Shown: positions 1 through 8,346, counted from the stretch's first letter. The stretch is 64,000 bases of DNA from Brevibacillus choshinensis (GCF_016811915.1 NZ_CP069127.1:4312001-4376000), one strand, 5' to 3'. The notes: generated by a model not told the origin, from the letters alone. Made by a program: numbers and translations.

Positions 1-4
1 TTAT

Positions 5-19
5 TGATAAATATTATCA
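5..19. promoter_or_regulatory. Fur-like box upstream of encapsulin operon
   Basis: The 15-mer TGATAAATATTATCA matches the 7-1-7 Fur box TGATAATNATTATCA at all but one position. It lies about 250 bp upstream of the cargo start. A TTGACA at 33-38 is close but has no convincing -10 partner. Because the window starts here, the box may serve a gene to the left instead. Confidence 0.6.
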
Positions 20-268
20 TTCCCATTTGTGTTTGACAATACTCTCCATGATATCTTTTTTGTAAAATAACAAAACGTAATGGCAATGACAGAGGGCTCC
101 CCTTCTCATGATCGTTTGGGCTGTCCCTGTGGTATGCTAATGCAGGATAGGAAATGGAAAAATCCTTTCTAACGGTCAAATCAAGGAAACTGTACATATT
201 TCTTGCCCGGTGTATTTTTCCAAAGGTATAATGAAGAAATAGAATCAATTGCGAGGAGGTGGCGTAGG

Positions 269-868
269 GTGCAAGACTTTACACAGCTGCACGCCATTTT
301 TGATCGAACCAGAGGTTATATCAACCGCTTCATGGGCATTATTCAGCCGATTATTGACGCTGCCCAGGACGAGCATACTCGTCTGTACTATCACCACATT
401 CTGGAAGAAGAAGAGCAGCGCATGGGACGTCTGCAAGAACTGGTTCCTCACCTGGAAACCTTGTCTGCTGAGAAAAAAACGGACCAGCTAAGTGACCGTG
501 AATTGTCCCAACTGCTTTCCGATATCAATCTGGAGCGTTTTGGATTGCACAATTTCCGCGAGCATCTGGAGCTTTCCCTGTACGAGTTCCGGGATGACGA
601 GACCCGTCAAACCCTCGATGGCATGAGGGAAAAAACTCACGCAGACTACCTGCAGGTGAAAGAAATCATGGCCAAGCTCAGTGAGCGCTTTTCCGATGTG
701 TACACGGATCTTACCGACCATGACGAAGGTCACGATGTGCACCAGGTGGATCACCTGAAAGCGTCTGCGAATGCCCCTCAAGGCGTCGCTTCCGTCATCA
801 CTCACTCTGCAGCACCGGTTTCCGCCAAAAAAGGACTGACTGTAGGCAGCTTGAAAGGTTTGAAATAA
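269..868 (+). CDS. Encapsulin cargo protein, IMEF-type ferritin-like
   Basis: The product is a 199-residue, mostly helical protein rich in Glu, His and Asp (for example HHILEEEEQR near the N-terminus). That fits the iron-mineralizing encapsulin-associated Firmicute (IMEF) cargo family, which oxidises and stores iron inside encapsulin shells. The C-terminus, after a flexible Ala/Pro/Ser stretch, ends in GLTVGSLKGLK, the pattern of an encapsulin targeting peptide. The start is placed at the GTG at 269 because GAGGAGG at 253-259 lies 9 bases upstream; a longer frame from the TTG at 203 has no ribosome-binding site. The shell gene follows 33 bp downstream in the same direction. The family call rests on the targeting tail, composition and shell partner, not on an alignment. 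Confidence 0.88.
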   Translation: MQDFTQLHAIFDRTRGYINRFMGIIQPIIDAAQDEHTRLYYHHILEEEEQRMGRLQELVPHLETLSAEKKTDQLSDRELSQLLSDINLERFGLHNFREHLELSLYEFRDDETRQTLDGMREKTHADYLQVKEIMAKLSERFSDVYTDLTDHDEGHDVHQVDHLKASANAPQGVASVITHSAAPVSAKKGLTVGSLKGLK

Positions 869-901
869 GAGTACGATCCCGTATGACTTGGAGGTAGCGC
901 T

Positions 902-1750
902 ATGGACAAGCTTCGTAAATACCCGGATTCTCCCCTGACAAACGAGGAATGGAACCAACTGGATGCGACTGTCATCGAAATGGCTCGTCGCCAACTGGTT
1001 GGCCGCCGTTTTATTGATATCTACGGACCGCTGGGTGAAGGCATCCAGACGATCACCAATGACGTCTATGAAGAATCCCGCTTCGGTGGATTGAGCCTGC
1101 GCGGCGAATCGCTGGAAATGACCCAGCCGAGTCGCCGAGTCAGCATGACCATCCCGATTCTCTACAAAGACTTCATGCTCTATTGGCGTGATGTCGCGCA
1201 GGCTCGTACGCTGGGAATGCCGCTCGATATGAGTGCGGCAGCCAATGCAGCCGCAGGCGGCGCTTTGATGGAGGACGATCTGATTTTCAACGGTGCTGCC
1301 GAGTTCGATCTCCCAGGGCTGATGAATGTAAAAGGGCGTCTCACCCATCTGAAGAGCGATTGGATGGAGTCCGGTAACGCTTTCGCTGATATCGTGGAAG
1401 CACGCAACAAACTGTTGAAAATGGGCCACAGCGGTCCTTACGCTCTCGTGGTATCGCCAGAGCTGTACGCACTCTTGCATCGCGTACACAAGGGAACAAA
1501 CGTCCTGGAAATTGAGCATATCCGCAATATCGTAACGGACGGTGTTTTCCAATCCCCTACGATCAAGGGCCGCAGCGGTGTTCTCGTAGCGACCGGTCGT
1601 CACAACCTCGACCTGGCGATTGCCGAAGACTTCGACTCTGCTTTCCTCGGGGACGAGCAAATGAATAGCCTGTTCCGCGTATATGAGTGCGTCGTGCTGC
1701 GCATCAAGCGCCCTAGTGCCATTTGCACACTGGAAGAAACGGAAGAATAA
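902..1750 (+). CDS. Encapsulin shell protein, HK97 fold
   Basis: The 282-residue product has the family 1 encapsulin signature: an N-terminal MDKLRKYPDSPLT segment that would line the shell interior and bind targeting peptides, then VGRRFIDIYGPLGEG, and a C-terminal half with YALVVSPELYALLHR and VYECVVLRIKRPSAICTLE. It should self-assemble into a cytoplasmic protein compartment holding the cargo encoded just upstream. Firmicute shells paired with IMEF cargo are known to form large T=4 cages; that this one does is inferred from the pairing. GGAGGTAGC precedes the ATG. A 15-bp stem terminator follows, so cargo and shell form a two-gene operon. Confidence 0.93.
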   Translation: MDKLRKYPDSPLTNEEWNQLDATVIEMARRQLVGRRFIDIYGPLGEGIQTITNDVYEESRFGGLSLRGESLEMTQPSRRVSMTIPILYKDFMLYWRDVAQARTLGMPLDMSAAANAAAGGALMEDDLIFNGAAEFDLPGLMNVKGRLTHLKSDWMESGNAFADIVEARNKLLKMGHSGPYALVVSPELYALLHRVHKGTNVLEIEHIRNIVTDGVFQSPTIKGRSGVLVATGRHNLDLAIAEDFDSAFLGDEQMNSLFRVYECVVLRIKRPSAICTLEETEE

Positions 1751-1769
1751 ATCTTTCTTCGCATGGGAA

Positions 1770-1809
1770 AAGGCGCATCAATTGACTTATACAGCAATTG
1801 ATGCGCCTT
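1770..1809 (+). terminator. Terminator of encapsulin operon
   Basis: A perfect 15-bp stem (AAGGCGCATCAATTG and its complement) encloses a 10-base loop and is followed by a short T-rich run. It separates the shell gene from the HD-GYP gene. Confidence 0.85.
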
Positions 1810-1887
1810 CTTTATGTGGATTTGGAGTCGTTCGGTGCTTGAACAAGATCATGTGATCCATTATCAACCGTGGGGTGACTTACTTTC

Positions 1888-3351
1888 ATGTTGTTTCGCA
1901 GCTTTTTTGGACCCGTTCTTGCTGTGATCCTGCCTTATCTTTTGTTCGAGTTCCTGCGCATGAACCGCTCACTGGATCTGTTGTTTGTTTTGCCGAGAGG
2001 TCACTTTTACGTCGTCAGTTCTGTCGCACTATTGGGAATTATCATCGCCATTACGGTGGGAATGGCAGGGTCACGTCTACGGAACATCCAGGTAACCTTG
2101 CTGTCCTTGGCATTTCTCTCCCTCGCTGCCGTCTTTGCCATCCATGGATTGTCCACTCCGGACTTTCTTCTACACGCTACCCATCTTCCCAGCGTCGCAG
2201 CGCAAGGCAGCATCCTCTTGGCAACCATTTGGCTTTGGTTGTCCTCTTTTACTACCGACCATCCGTGGATCGAATTTTTAGCGCGCAAGCAGAGACATCT
2301 TCTCCCGGTCTGGACTTTATTTTTGGTTGGCAGCGGCATCGTCAGCATGCTTCATCCCCATCTCGTTGATCCGATTGATTTGGAATCTCTGCTCGTCAAC
2401 TGGCTGGCATCCTTGACTATCCTGATTCTCAATGCCATCACCGTGTATCGCTATTATCAGTCCTATCAATACTCGCGGTTTCCATTGCAGCTGTCGATCG
2501 TCTACAGCTCCGGCTGGTTGATCACCTCGCAGCTCATCATGCAGCTCGGCGAGTCATGGCGGGTGAGCTGGTGGATCTATCACTTTTTGCTGCTCGCATC
2601 CATGATTGTGATGATTGTAGGGCTGTATAGACAATACGCCCTGAAACAGTCTCTGGCAGGTGCTCTGCGTGCTTTGTTTACGACAGATCCGATCGAGCGG
2701 ATCACAAACAGTATCTCGCCGAGCGTGAAAGCACTGATCGAAGCCACCGAGAACAAGGACCGGTATACGGCCGGGCATAATTTTCGCGTCGCCCTCTATG
2801 CACTGCGGTTGGGGGAAGAGCTGAAGCTACGGCCGGAACAGCTGCGGGCTGTGGCGCAGGGCACCATCATTCATGACATTGGGAAAATCAATATTCCCGA
2901 TTCCATTTTAGGCAAGCCTGGGAAGCTCACAGCAGCGGAACGGGCGACCATCGAAAAGCATCCGCTTTTGGGCTATGAAATGTGCAAAAACCTGGGCTTT
3001 ATGAAGGATGAGCTCTCCATCATTCGCTCCCATCACGAAAAGTGGGATGGCAGCGGCTACCCGGATCGGCTTCGTGGAGAACAGATTCCGCTGATGGCTC
3101 GAATCGTTGCCGTAGCCGATGTCTACGACGCCCTTACGTCCCATCGCGCATATCGCTCCGCATGGACGCACGATGAGGCGGCTGCCTTTTTGCTGAAAAA
3201 CGCAGGAACCCATTTTGATCGCAGCTGTGTAGATGCATGGATTCGCGTATGCGAGAGAGATCCTTCCGTCTATCGATATCCTGCGACGATGATTAATGAG
3301 GATACAACCATCGCCACGGTTTCCGCTGAAGATCGAATTCGGCACGTCTAA
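1888..3351 (+). CDS. Membrane HD-GYP domain protein (putative c-di-GMP phosphodiesterase)
   Basis: The 487-residue protein has about seven hydrophobic helices over residues 1-245, with no recognised periplasmic sensor domain, then a cytoplasmic HD-GYP domain. The HD pair is at residues 329-330 (IIHDIGKINIP) and GYP at 390-392 (HHEKWDGSGYPDRLRG), with ARIVAVADVYDALTS further on. The metal ligands and the GYP signature are intact, so hydrolysis of cyclic di-GMP is expected by family. The membrane part is probably a signal-input module of unknown ligand. The ATG at 1888 follows GGGGTGA. It stands alone between two terminators. Confidence 0.85.
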   Translation: MLFRSFFGPVLAVILPYLLFEFLRMNRSLDLLFVLPRGHFYVVSSVALLGIIIAITVGMAGSRLRNIQVTLLSLAFLSLAAVFAIHGLSTPDFLLHATHLPSVAAQGSILLATIWLWLSSFTTDHPWIEFLARKQRHLLPVWTLFLVGSGIVSMLHPHLVDPIDLESLLVNWLASLTILILNAITVYRYYQSYQYSRFPLQLSIVYSSGWLITSQLIMQLGESWRVSWWIYHFLLLASMIVMIVGLYRQYALKQSLAGALRALFTTDPIERITNSISPSVKALIEATENKDRYTAGHNFRVALYALRLGEELKLRPEQLRAVAQGTIIHDIGKINIPDSILGKPGKLTAAERATIEKHPLLGYEMCKNLGFMKDELSIIRSHHEKWDGSGYPDRLRGEQIPLMARIVAVADVYDALTSHRAYRSAWTHDEAAAFLLKNAGTHFDRSCVDAWIRVCERDPSVYRYPATMINEDTTIATVSAEDRIRHV

Positions 3352-3371
3352 TCGGACCTCTATCCAAACGA

Positions 3372-3398
3372 AAAGACAGCCCATTTCTGGCTGTCTTT
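3372..3398. terminator. Bidirectional terminator between convergent genes
   Basis: The stem AAAGACAGCC / GGCTGTCTTT has a 7-base loop with A and T runs on its two sides. It sits between the HD-GYP gene (+) and the aminotransferase gene (-). Confidence 0.8.
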
Positions 3399-3404
3399 CT
3401 TGCT

Positions 3405-4616
3405 TTATGCCTGTGACACGACCTGATCTTGCAGATACTGTGCCAATCCTTTTCCCAGACGCGCGATCGCTAATTCTGTATCCTCGCGATTGAGCAGCGT
3501 GTAGTTCAGGCGCATCGTGTTGAGCTTTGCTTCTTCCGCATAGAACGGTTTGCCTGGCACGAATGCCACCCCTTCTTTAACAGAGTAGGCCAACAGCTTC
3601 TCGGCATCCACATTCTCCGGCAGATTCACCCAGAGGAACATGCCCCCGCGCGGTTTTTCCCATGTCACGCCTGCCCATTGCTGCTTGGTCATCAGCTCGT
3701 GCATCCACTCCATGCGCTCTTTGTAAGAGGAGCGGATTTTTTCGATATGCGTCTCCAGATCAAAACGGGACAGCAGCTCGTGGAGCGCGATCTGGTCGAT
3801 GGTACTCGATTGCAGATCCACTGCTTGCTTTGCCTTGACCATCATCTGGATCACACGCGTATCGCCGATGGCCCACCCGGTGCGAAGACCCGGTGCCACG
3901 ATCTTGGAGAACGTGCTGGTGTATACCACACACGAATCATTCGGGTGCTCATCCAGAGAGAAAATGGAACGGTAAGGCGCCTCGCCGTCAAACTGGATTT
4001 CACCGTACGGATCGTCTTCCAGAATCAAGATGTTGTTTTCCTTGCATTGCCGCAGCAAGCCGAGGCGGCGCTCCATGGACCATACTTTGCCTGTCGGGTT
4101 GGCAAACGTCGGGATGACATACGCCATTTTCGGGCGGTATTTGGCAATTTTCGCTGCCAGGTCATCCATATCCATGCCTTCAGCGTCCCCCTCCACCGGA
4201 ATGGCGCGAATACCACGGAATTGGAACAATTGGACCGCAGCCAAGTAAGTAGGATTTTCTACCAGCACGACGTCGCCTTCGTCCAAATAGACTCGGCAGA
4301 GCAAGTCGACGGCCTGCTGGGAGCCGGTGGTCAGCAGCATATTGTCCACGCCAACATTCATATGTTTTTGTTTCATGCGGTCAGCCACCCATTGGCGCAG
4401 CGGGAGATAGCCATCCGTCAAGCCGTATTGCAGTGATTTCGCACCCAAATCGAACGAACGATTGAAAGCTTCACGCATTTCCGCGATCGGAAAAGAATCC
4501 GCCGCTGGTAATCCTCCAGCGAGCGAGAGCACTTGATTGCCTTGGGTCAGCTTCAAGATTTCCCGGACAGCCGAGGAGGATAATGCTTCTACTGATTTTG
4601 AAAAGGAATACTCCAT
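3405..4616 (-). CDS. PLP-dependent aminotransferase, class I/II
   Basis: The 403-residue product is a fold-type I aminotransferase. SLAGGLPAADSFP near the N-terminus, TTGSQQAVDLL, ENPTYLAAVQLF, ILEDDPYGEIQF and TSTFSKIVAPGLRTGW are all present; the Lys of TFSK is the expected Schiff-base residue. The pattern resembles stand-alone relatives of MocR catalytic domains and LysN-type 2-aminoadipate or aromatic/branched-chain aminotransferases, but there is no fused DNA-binding domain. The substrate cannot be fixed from sequence. The ATG at 4616 follows AAGGGGGAAC. It is transcribed alone. Confidence 0.88.
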   Translation of the reverse strand: MEYSFSKSVEALSSSAVREILKLTQGNQVLSLAGGLPAADSFPIAEMREAFNRSFDLGAKSLQYGLTDGYLPLRQWVADRMKQKHMNVGVDNMLLTTGSQQAVDLLCRVYLDEGDVVLVENPTYLAAVQLFQFRGIRAIPVEGDAEGMDMDDLAAKIAKYRPKMAYVIPTFANPTGKVWSMERRLGLLRQCKENNILILEDDPYGEIQFDGEAPYRSIFSLDEHPNDSCVVYTSTFSKIVAPGLRTGWAIGDTRVIQMMVKAKQAVDLQSSTIDQIALHELLSRFDLETHIEKIRSSYKERMEWMHELMTKQQWAGVTWEKPRGGMFLWVNLPENVDAEKLLAYSVKEGVAFVPGKPFYAEEAKLNTMRLNYTLLNREDTELAIARLGKGLAQYLQDQVVSQA

Positions 4617-4822
4617 GTTCCGTTCCCCCTTGATTTTTCATATAAGTGGATGTGACCGCTCGCGGCGGCCGTTTTGTTTATACTTGTTTTATCACTGTCG
4701 AATGGCAATGTCCAATGCTCACTTACTATGGGGGAATAGGTTTTGACTATGTCGAGCGATTGTTCGATCGACACTGCCGCTATCTTTGCCTTGTGTGCCG
4801 TCAGGATGACAACCAAATGAAA

Positions 4823-4850
4823 AACCTCTTTCCAGAATCGGAAAGAGGTT
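4823..4850 (-). terminator. Terminator of Fur-controlled unknown gene
   Basis: The 11-bp stem AACCTCTTTCC / GGAAAGAGGTT is followed on the minus strand by a T run. It lies directly after the stop of the 156-residue gene. Confidence 0.85.
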
Positions 4851-4869
4851 ATGTAAGCTTGATTCATAC

Positions 4870-5340
4870 CTATGCGATGCGAATCACGCGTGCTTTTTCC
4901 ACTTGCGGCAGGAAAGACAGATCGACATGGGCATGCGCTTCTTCCAACCCAATATCTTCGGCCAGCAAAAGAGCTTCTTCCTGGAAGGTCAGCGTACAGC
5001 TTCCTTCGTTCAGCTCGCACAGACGCTTCAATCGTTTCAAGCGTTCTGCTTTCTTTTCCGCTCTCATGCCATCATTGCGCAAATCGCACACATTCACGTG
5101 GCGAGCGTCTGCAATCATGCTGATATCGTCTACATGGACAATCAGTCGCTGTCCTTCTTCTGTTACAAAACCGATCGAGCAAAAATGCGCTCCGGACATT
5201 TCCAGACGAGTGAGAACGGCATTGGCAAACATTTCACCCGTACGCAGACGGATCGAACCTGCTTCAATAGCCCCGCCTATTTTTCGCTCGTTGGCGATTA
5301 CCGTATACATATCCGTGTAACCATTAATCTGATAGCGCAT
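4870..5340 (-). CDS. Unknown protein under Fur-type control
   Basis: I do not recognise this 156-residue protein. The N-terminal two-thirds looks like alternating beta strands (YQINGYTDMYTVIA, IRLRTGEMFANAVLTRLEMSG); the rest has a charged helix (MRAEKKAERLKRLKRL) and ends in a short strand. There is no signal peptide, membrane segment or Cys/His metal motif. The start is placed at the ATG at 5340, five bases after GGGAGGGT, rather than an upstream TTG at 5361. The upstream region carries a TTGACA-17-TACGAT promoter overlapped by Fur-like boxes, so expression should rise when iron is scarce. A strong terminator follows at once, so the gene is monocistronic. Function is unknown. Confidence 0.75.
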   Translation of the reverse strand: MRYQINGYTDMYTVIANERKIGGAIEAGSIRLRTGEMFANAVLTRLEMSGAHFCSIGFVTEEGQRLIVHVDDISMIADARHVNVCDLRNDGMRAEKKAERLKRLKRLCELNEGSCTLTFQEEALLLAEDIGLEEAHAHVDLSFLPQVEKARVIRIA

Positions 5341-5371
5341 GGTACCCTCCCGCTCTGCCAAAAGTTGTCGC

Positions 5372-5445
5372 TGAGACTAATTATCATTAACAGTATTTAT
5401 CGTATAATGAAAATCATTATCTGTCAATAATGAGAATGATTTTTA
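5372..5445. promoter_or_regulatory. Three Fur-like boxes upstream of unknown gene
   Basis: Three near matches to TGATAATNATTATCA occur: TGAGACTAATTATCA (5372-5386), TGAAAATCATTATCT (5408-5422) and TGAGAATGATTTTTA (5431-5445). The middle one fills the spacer of the minus-strand promoter, which suggests repression by iron-loaded Fur. Confidence 0.72.
5399..5427 (-). promoter_or_regulatory. Sigma-A-type promoter for unknown gene
   Basis: On the minus strand TTGACA (5427-5422) and TACGAT (5404-5399) are separated by exactly 17 bp. The spacer contains a Fur-like box. Confidence 0.6.
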
Positions 5446-5598
5446 TTGAGAATGGACAGTGATTTTATTTTGCCCAGCTCTTCCTACCATATTCGCTACC
5501 TCTCCTGTAGGCGATGGGCAGGTGCCCGAAAACGAACAAAAAGAATGGGCCTGCTTCACAGCGGGAGCCATTGCTGCACATAAGACTTGTAAAAAGAA

Positions 5599-5648
5599 TG
5601 CAAAAAGACCGTACCCGCTGATTTCAGCAGTACGGTCCGTCTTTTGCA
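5599..5648 (-). terminator. Terminator after MtnE-like gene
   Basis: A long hairpin with arms TGCAAAAAGACCGTAC and TACGGTCCGTCTTTTGCA abuts the 3' end of the aminotransferase gene. The stretch 5446-5598 to its left holds no gene I can support. Confidence 0.75.
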
Positions 5649-5655
5649 TTGTTGT

Positions 5656-6834
5656 TTATGCTTTTGTAAATATCCCCAGCCGCTCGATTCGACTCACTGC
5701 TTCAGCGAGTCGCTGCTCATCCGACAAGAGAGCCGCCCGTACGTAGCCTTCGCCCGTAGGCCCGAAGCCATTCCCCGGTGCTACCACCACGTGTGCTTTT
5801 TCCAGCAGCAGATCCGAAAACTCGATCGAGGAATATCCGCTCGGAACGGGCAGCCAAGCAAAGAACGAGCCTTGCGAAGGCTGTGCCTGCCAGCCGATGC
5901 GATGCAGATTGGTGAACAGTGCATTGCGGCGTCCTTCGTAGACGGCTACCAGATCGCGTACGCACTGCTGCGACTCCGTCATGGCTTTTGCCGCGGCCAT
6001 CTGCACTGCTCCGAACAAGCTCACAAAGTAATGGTCTTGAATCAGATTGATCAGTCGGACCAGCTCGCGGTTTCCTACCATCGCACCGACGCGCCAGCCC
6101 GCCATGTTGTAGGTCTTGGACAGTGTGTAGAACTCGACGCCCACTTCCTTCGCACCCGGAACCTGCATAAAGCTCACCGGCTTTTTGCCATCGTAGCTGA
6201 TGGCACCGTAGGCAAAGTCGTGGCATACGACGATCTCGTTTTTCTGTGCAAAGCGAATCGTCTCCTCGTAGAACTCAAAGGGAGCATTCACCGCTGTCGG
6301 ATTGTTCGGGTAGTTGAGGAACATCAGCTTCGCTCGCTCCAGATCTTCCTTTGCAATCTGACCGTAATCAGGCAAAAACTGATTCTCTGCGCGCAGAGGC
6401 ATCATGACCATTCGCCCGTCTACGACGGCAACCCCGGACCAGTAGTCAGGATAGCCTGGATCCGGCACCAATGCGACATCCCCTTTGTTCATCAAGACCT
6501 GGCAGATTTCCACTAGCCCTGTCTTGCTGCCAAACAAAATCGCTACCTCTTCTTCCGGGTCGAGGTCCACGTCAAATTCCTGCTTATACCAGTGAGCGAC
6601 CGCCTGCTTCAGCTCGAGGCGTCCGCTAAACGGCGGATATTTATGATGCAGCGGGAGCGCTGCCGCTGCCTGCAATTCTTCTACGATATGGGCCGGTGTC
6701 GGCAAATCAGGATTGCCCTGGCCGAGATTGATCACATCATGACCGGCAGCGATGACTTTATTTACTTTCGCTACGAGTGTGGCAAAAAATTGCGTCGGCA
6801 GCCGATCGATCATGTCGGAATGTTGGATACGCAT
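5656..6834 (-). CDS. mtnE: MtnE-like methionine-salvage aminotransferase
   Basis: The 392-residue fold-type I PLP enzyme has DVINLGQGNPDLPTP, LFGSKTGLVEI, PDPGYPDYWSG, LNYPNNPTAVN, CHDFAYGAISYDG and FYTLSKTYNMAGWRVG, with the Schiff-base Lys in LSKTYN. These blocks agree closely with my recollection of the Bacillus MtnE (YkrV) family, which makes methionine from 2-oxo-4-methylthiobutyrate. A SAM-I riboswitch and its terminator lie directly upstream, which independently ties the gene to methionine or SAM supply. No other mtn genes are nearby. A related LL-diaminopimelate or PatA-type aminotransferase is the main alternative. Confidence 0.82.
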   Translation of the reverse strand: MRIQHSDMIDRLPTQFFATLVAKVNKVIAAGHDVINLGQGNPDLPTPAHIVEELQAAAALPLHHKYPPFSGRLELKQAVAHWYKQEFDVDLDPEEEVAILFGSKTGLVEICQVLMNKGDVALVPDPGYPDYWSGVAVVDGRMVMMPLRAENQFLPDYGQIAKEDLERAKLMFLNYPNNPTAVNAPFEFYEETIRFAQKNEIVVCHDFAYGAISYDGKKPVSFMQVPGAKEVGVEFYTLSKTYNMAGWRVGAMVGNRELVRLINLIQDHYFVSLFGAVQMAAAKAMTESQQCVRDLVAVYEGRRNALFTNLHRIGWQAQPSQGSFFAWLPVPSGYSSIEFSDLLLEKAHVVVAPGNGFGPTGEGYVRAALLSDEQRLAEAVSRIERLGIFTKA

Positions 6835-6888
6835 CTGTCTTCATTTTCCTTTCTGTCGGATGATGCATGTAAAATAAATTCGTACAGC

Positions 6889-7052
6889 AAAAAACCCCTC
6901 TTTCCTTACAGAAAAAGGGGTAGATCAGCTTCGTCACGTCCTTATCTGTCAGGAAATCTCCTGCTGGAATTGGCACAGCATCCAGCTCCACAAGGGAACA
7001 TAGATCCGCTGCCGGGTTTCATAGGGCCAGTCCCTCCACCTCTCTGAATAAG
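6889..7052 (-). ncRNA. SAM-I (S-box) riboswitch with terminator
   Basis: Read on the minus strand from 7052, the conserved S-box elements occur in order: CTTATTCAGAGAGGTGGAGG, then GACTGGCCCTATGAAACCCGGCAGC, then TGCTGTGCCAATTCCAGCAG, then CTGACAGATAAG closing the P1 helix at 6941. A CCCCTTTTTC...GAAAGAGGGG hairpin with a T tract (6920-6889) follows as the terminator of the expression platform. It should switch off the downstream aminotransferase when S-adenosylmethionine is plentiful. Confidence 0.96.
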
Positions 7053-7113
7053 TAAAGCACACGGAATATAATGTTTTGAATCTTCTTCATACTACTTGAG
7101 CGTTATCGGTGTG

Positions 7114-8346
7114 TCAAGATCCTTGCTGAATTTGCACGGTTGCCCCGTCTCTAAGTAACGTCTGTCCCCGCACGACAATGCGGTCACCTTCCTGGACACC
7201 TTCCACAAGCTCGATCGAATCGCTGGTCTGTTCTCCGGTTTTCACTTCCACTTTCTTTGCGGTCTTGTCGGTTATGCGGTAGACGTACTGTTTCCCGTTT
7301 TCCTCAAAAACTGCCTTTCGTGAGACGACGAGAGCATTCGCTGACTGCTGCAAGCCGAACTGGATGTTGACGACCATATCTGCTTTCAGGATCGCCTCCG
7401 GGTTGGCAAGGGATATCTCCACGGGATAGGCGCGCAAGTCCTGATTCATGACGGGGCTGATGGCGGTGATCGTTCCCTTCAGGTCTTTTTCCAGGGTGGT
7501 GAGCGTGATCGTCACCACGTCACCCTTTTTCACGGTTGACACATCTTGTTCGGATAGATTCGCTTTGGCGATGAGGGGATCTGTATTTACGATCGTCACG
7601 ACTGCTGATTGCACGGAGGCCATCTCTCCTGCGGAGCCGTGCACCTGCGAGATCGTTCCTGAAATGGGGGCGGTGATCACGGCATAGCCCAGCTCTTCAC
7701 GTGCGTTCTCCAAAGCGACACGCGCTTGCTCCACCGACGCCTCAGTTACGGCTACTCCTGTTTTCTGCTGGGCGGTCGCAAGCGTCTGCTTTGCATTGTC
7801 ATAAGTGGTCTGAGCGTTGACCAACGCGGCTTTAGCCTGCTCGAGCTGCTGGGCAGCTACCGCCCCCTGCCCATACAGCTGCGAGATTCGCTCAAAATCG
7901 CGCCGGGCGTCCTGCAGCCTCTGTTCGGATGAGACGAGACCGCTCCTGGCTTGCTGCAGACTTTCCCCTGTATTGCTCGCGCTCTGCCGAAGTGAGGCTA
8001 CGGACAGCTCATAGGCTGCCTGCGCTTGCTTGACGGCACGATTCAGATCGCTCTGATCCAGCGTGAATAATACAGCTCCTGCCTGCACCTTTTGACCGAG
8101 CTTCACCTGGATCTGATTGATTTTCCCACTGATTTTTGGCGTGACGGCGACTTCCTCGCTAGGCGCCAGCTTTCCAGTGACACCTGCTCTCGTCCCCACG
8201 CTCCCCCGCTTTACGGTATCGATCTGCACGGGCACCACCTTGCCCTCCTCCTGCTTGGGCGGCACCTGCGCCACTTGGCCGCTGCAGCCCCCGACTGCCA
8301 GGAGCATCGCCAGCAGCAGCCCGATCCTTGCCTTGTTTCGTAGCAT
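7114..8346 (-). CDS. RND efflux adaptor, HlyD-family lipoprotein
   Basis: The 410-residue product begins with a lipoprotein signal (LLLAMLLAVGGC, the Cys being the lipidation site). It continues as a membrane-fusion adaptor: beta-barrel and lipoyl-like halves (KISGKINQIQVKLGQKVQAG; VITAPISGTISQVHGSAGE) flank a coiled-coil hairpin (roughly residues 105-210). Adaptors couple RND pumps to the outside of the cell; in a Gram-positive they act at the outer face of the membrane. It is the last gene of the MarR-RND-adaptor operon, 50 bp after the pump gene. Confidence 0.9.
   Translation of the reverse strand: MLRNKARIGLLLAMLLAVGGCSGQVAQVPPKQEEGKVVPVQIDTVKRGSVGTRAGVTGKLAPSEEVAVTPKISGKINQIQVKLGQKVQAGAVLFTLDQSDLNRAVKQAQAAYELSVASLRQSASNTGESLQQARSGLVSSEQRLQDARRDFERISQLYGQGAVAAQQLEQAKAALVNAQTTYDNAKQTLATAQQKTGVAVTEASVEQARVALENAREELGYAVITAPISGTISQVHGSAGEMASVQSAVVTIVNTDPLIAKANLSEQDVSTVKKGDVVTITLTTLEKDLKGTITAISPVMNQDLRAYPVEISLANPEAILKADMVVNIQFGLQQSANALVVSRKAVFEENGKQYVYRITDKTAKKVEVKTGEQTSDSIELVEGVQEGDRIVVRGQTLLRDGATVQIQQGS

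Noticed and set aside
203..268. N-terminal extension of the encapsulin cargo from a TTG at 203
   Set aside because: No ribosome-binding site precedes the TTG, while GAGGAGG is ideally placed for the GTG at 269.
488..1660. Long minus-strand frame opposite the encapsulin genes
   Set aside because: It overlaps two well supported genes completely and its product resembles no protein family.
5446..5598. Plus-strand frame starting at GTG 5459 next to the Fur-like boxes
   Set aside because: No ribosome-binding site, and the frame runs through the MtnE terminator hairpin.
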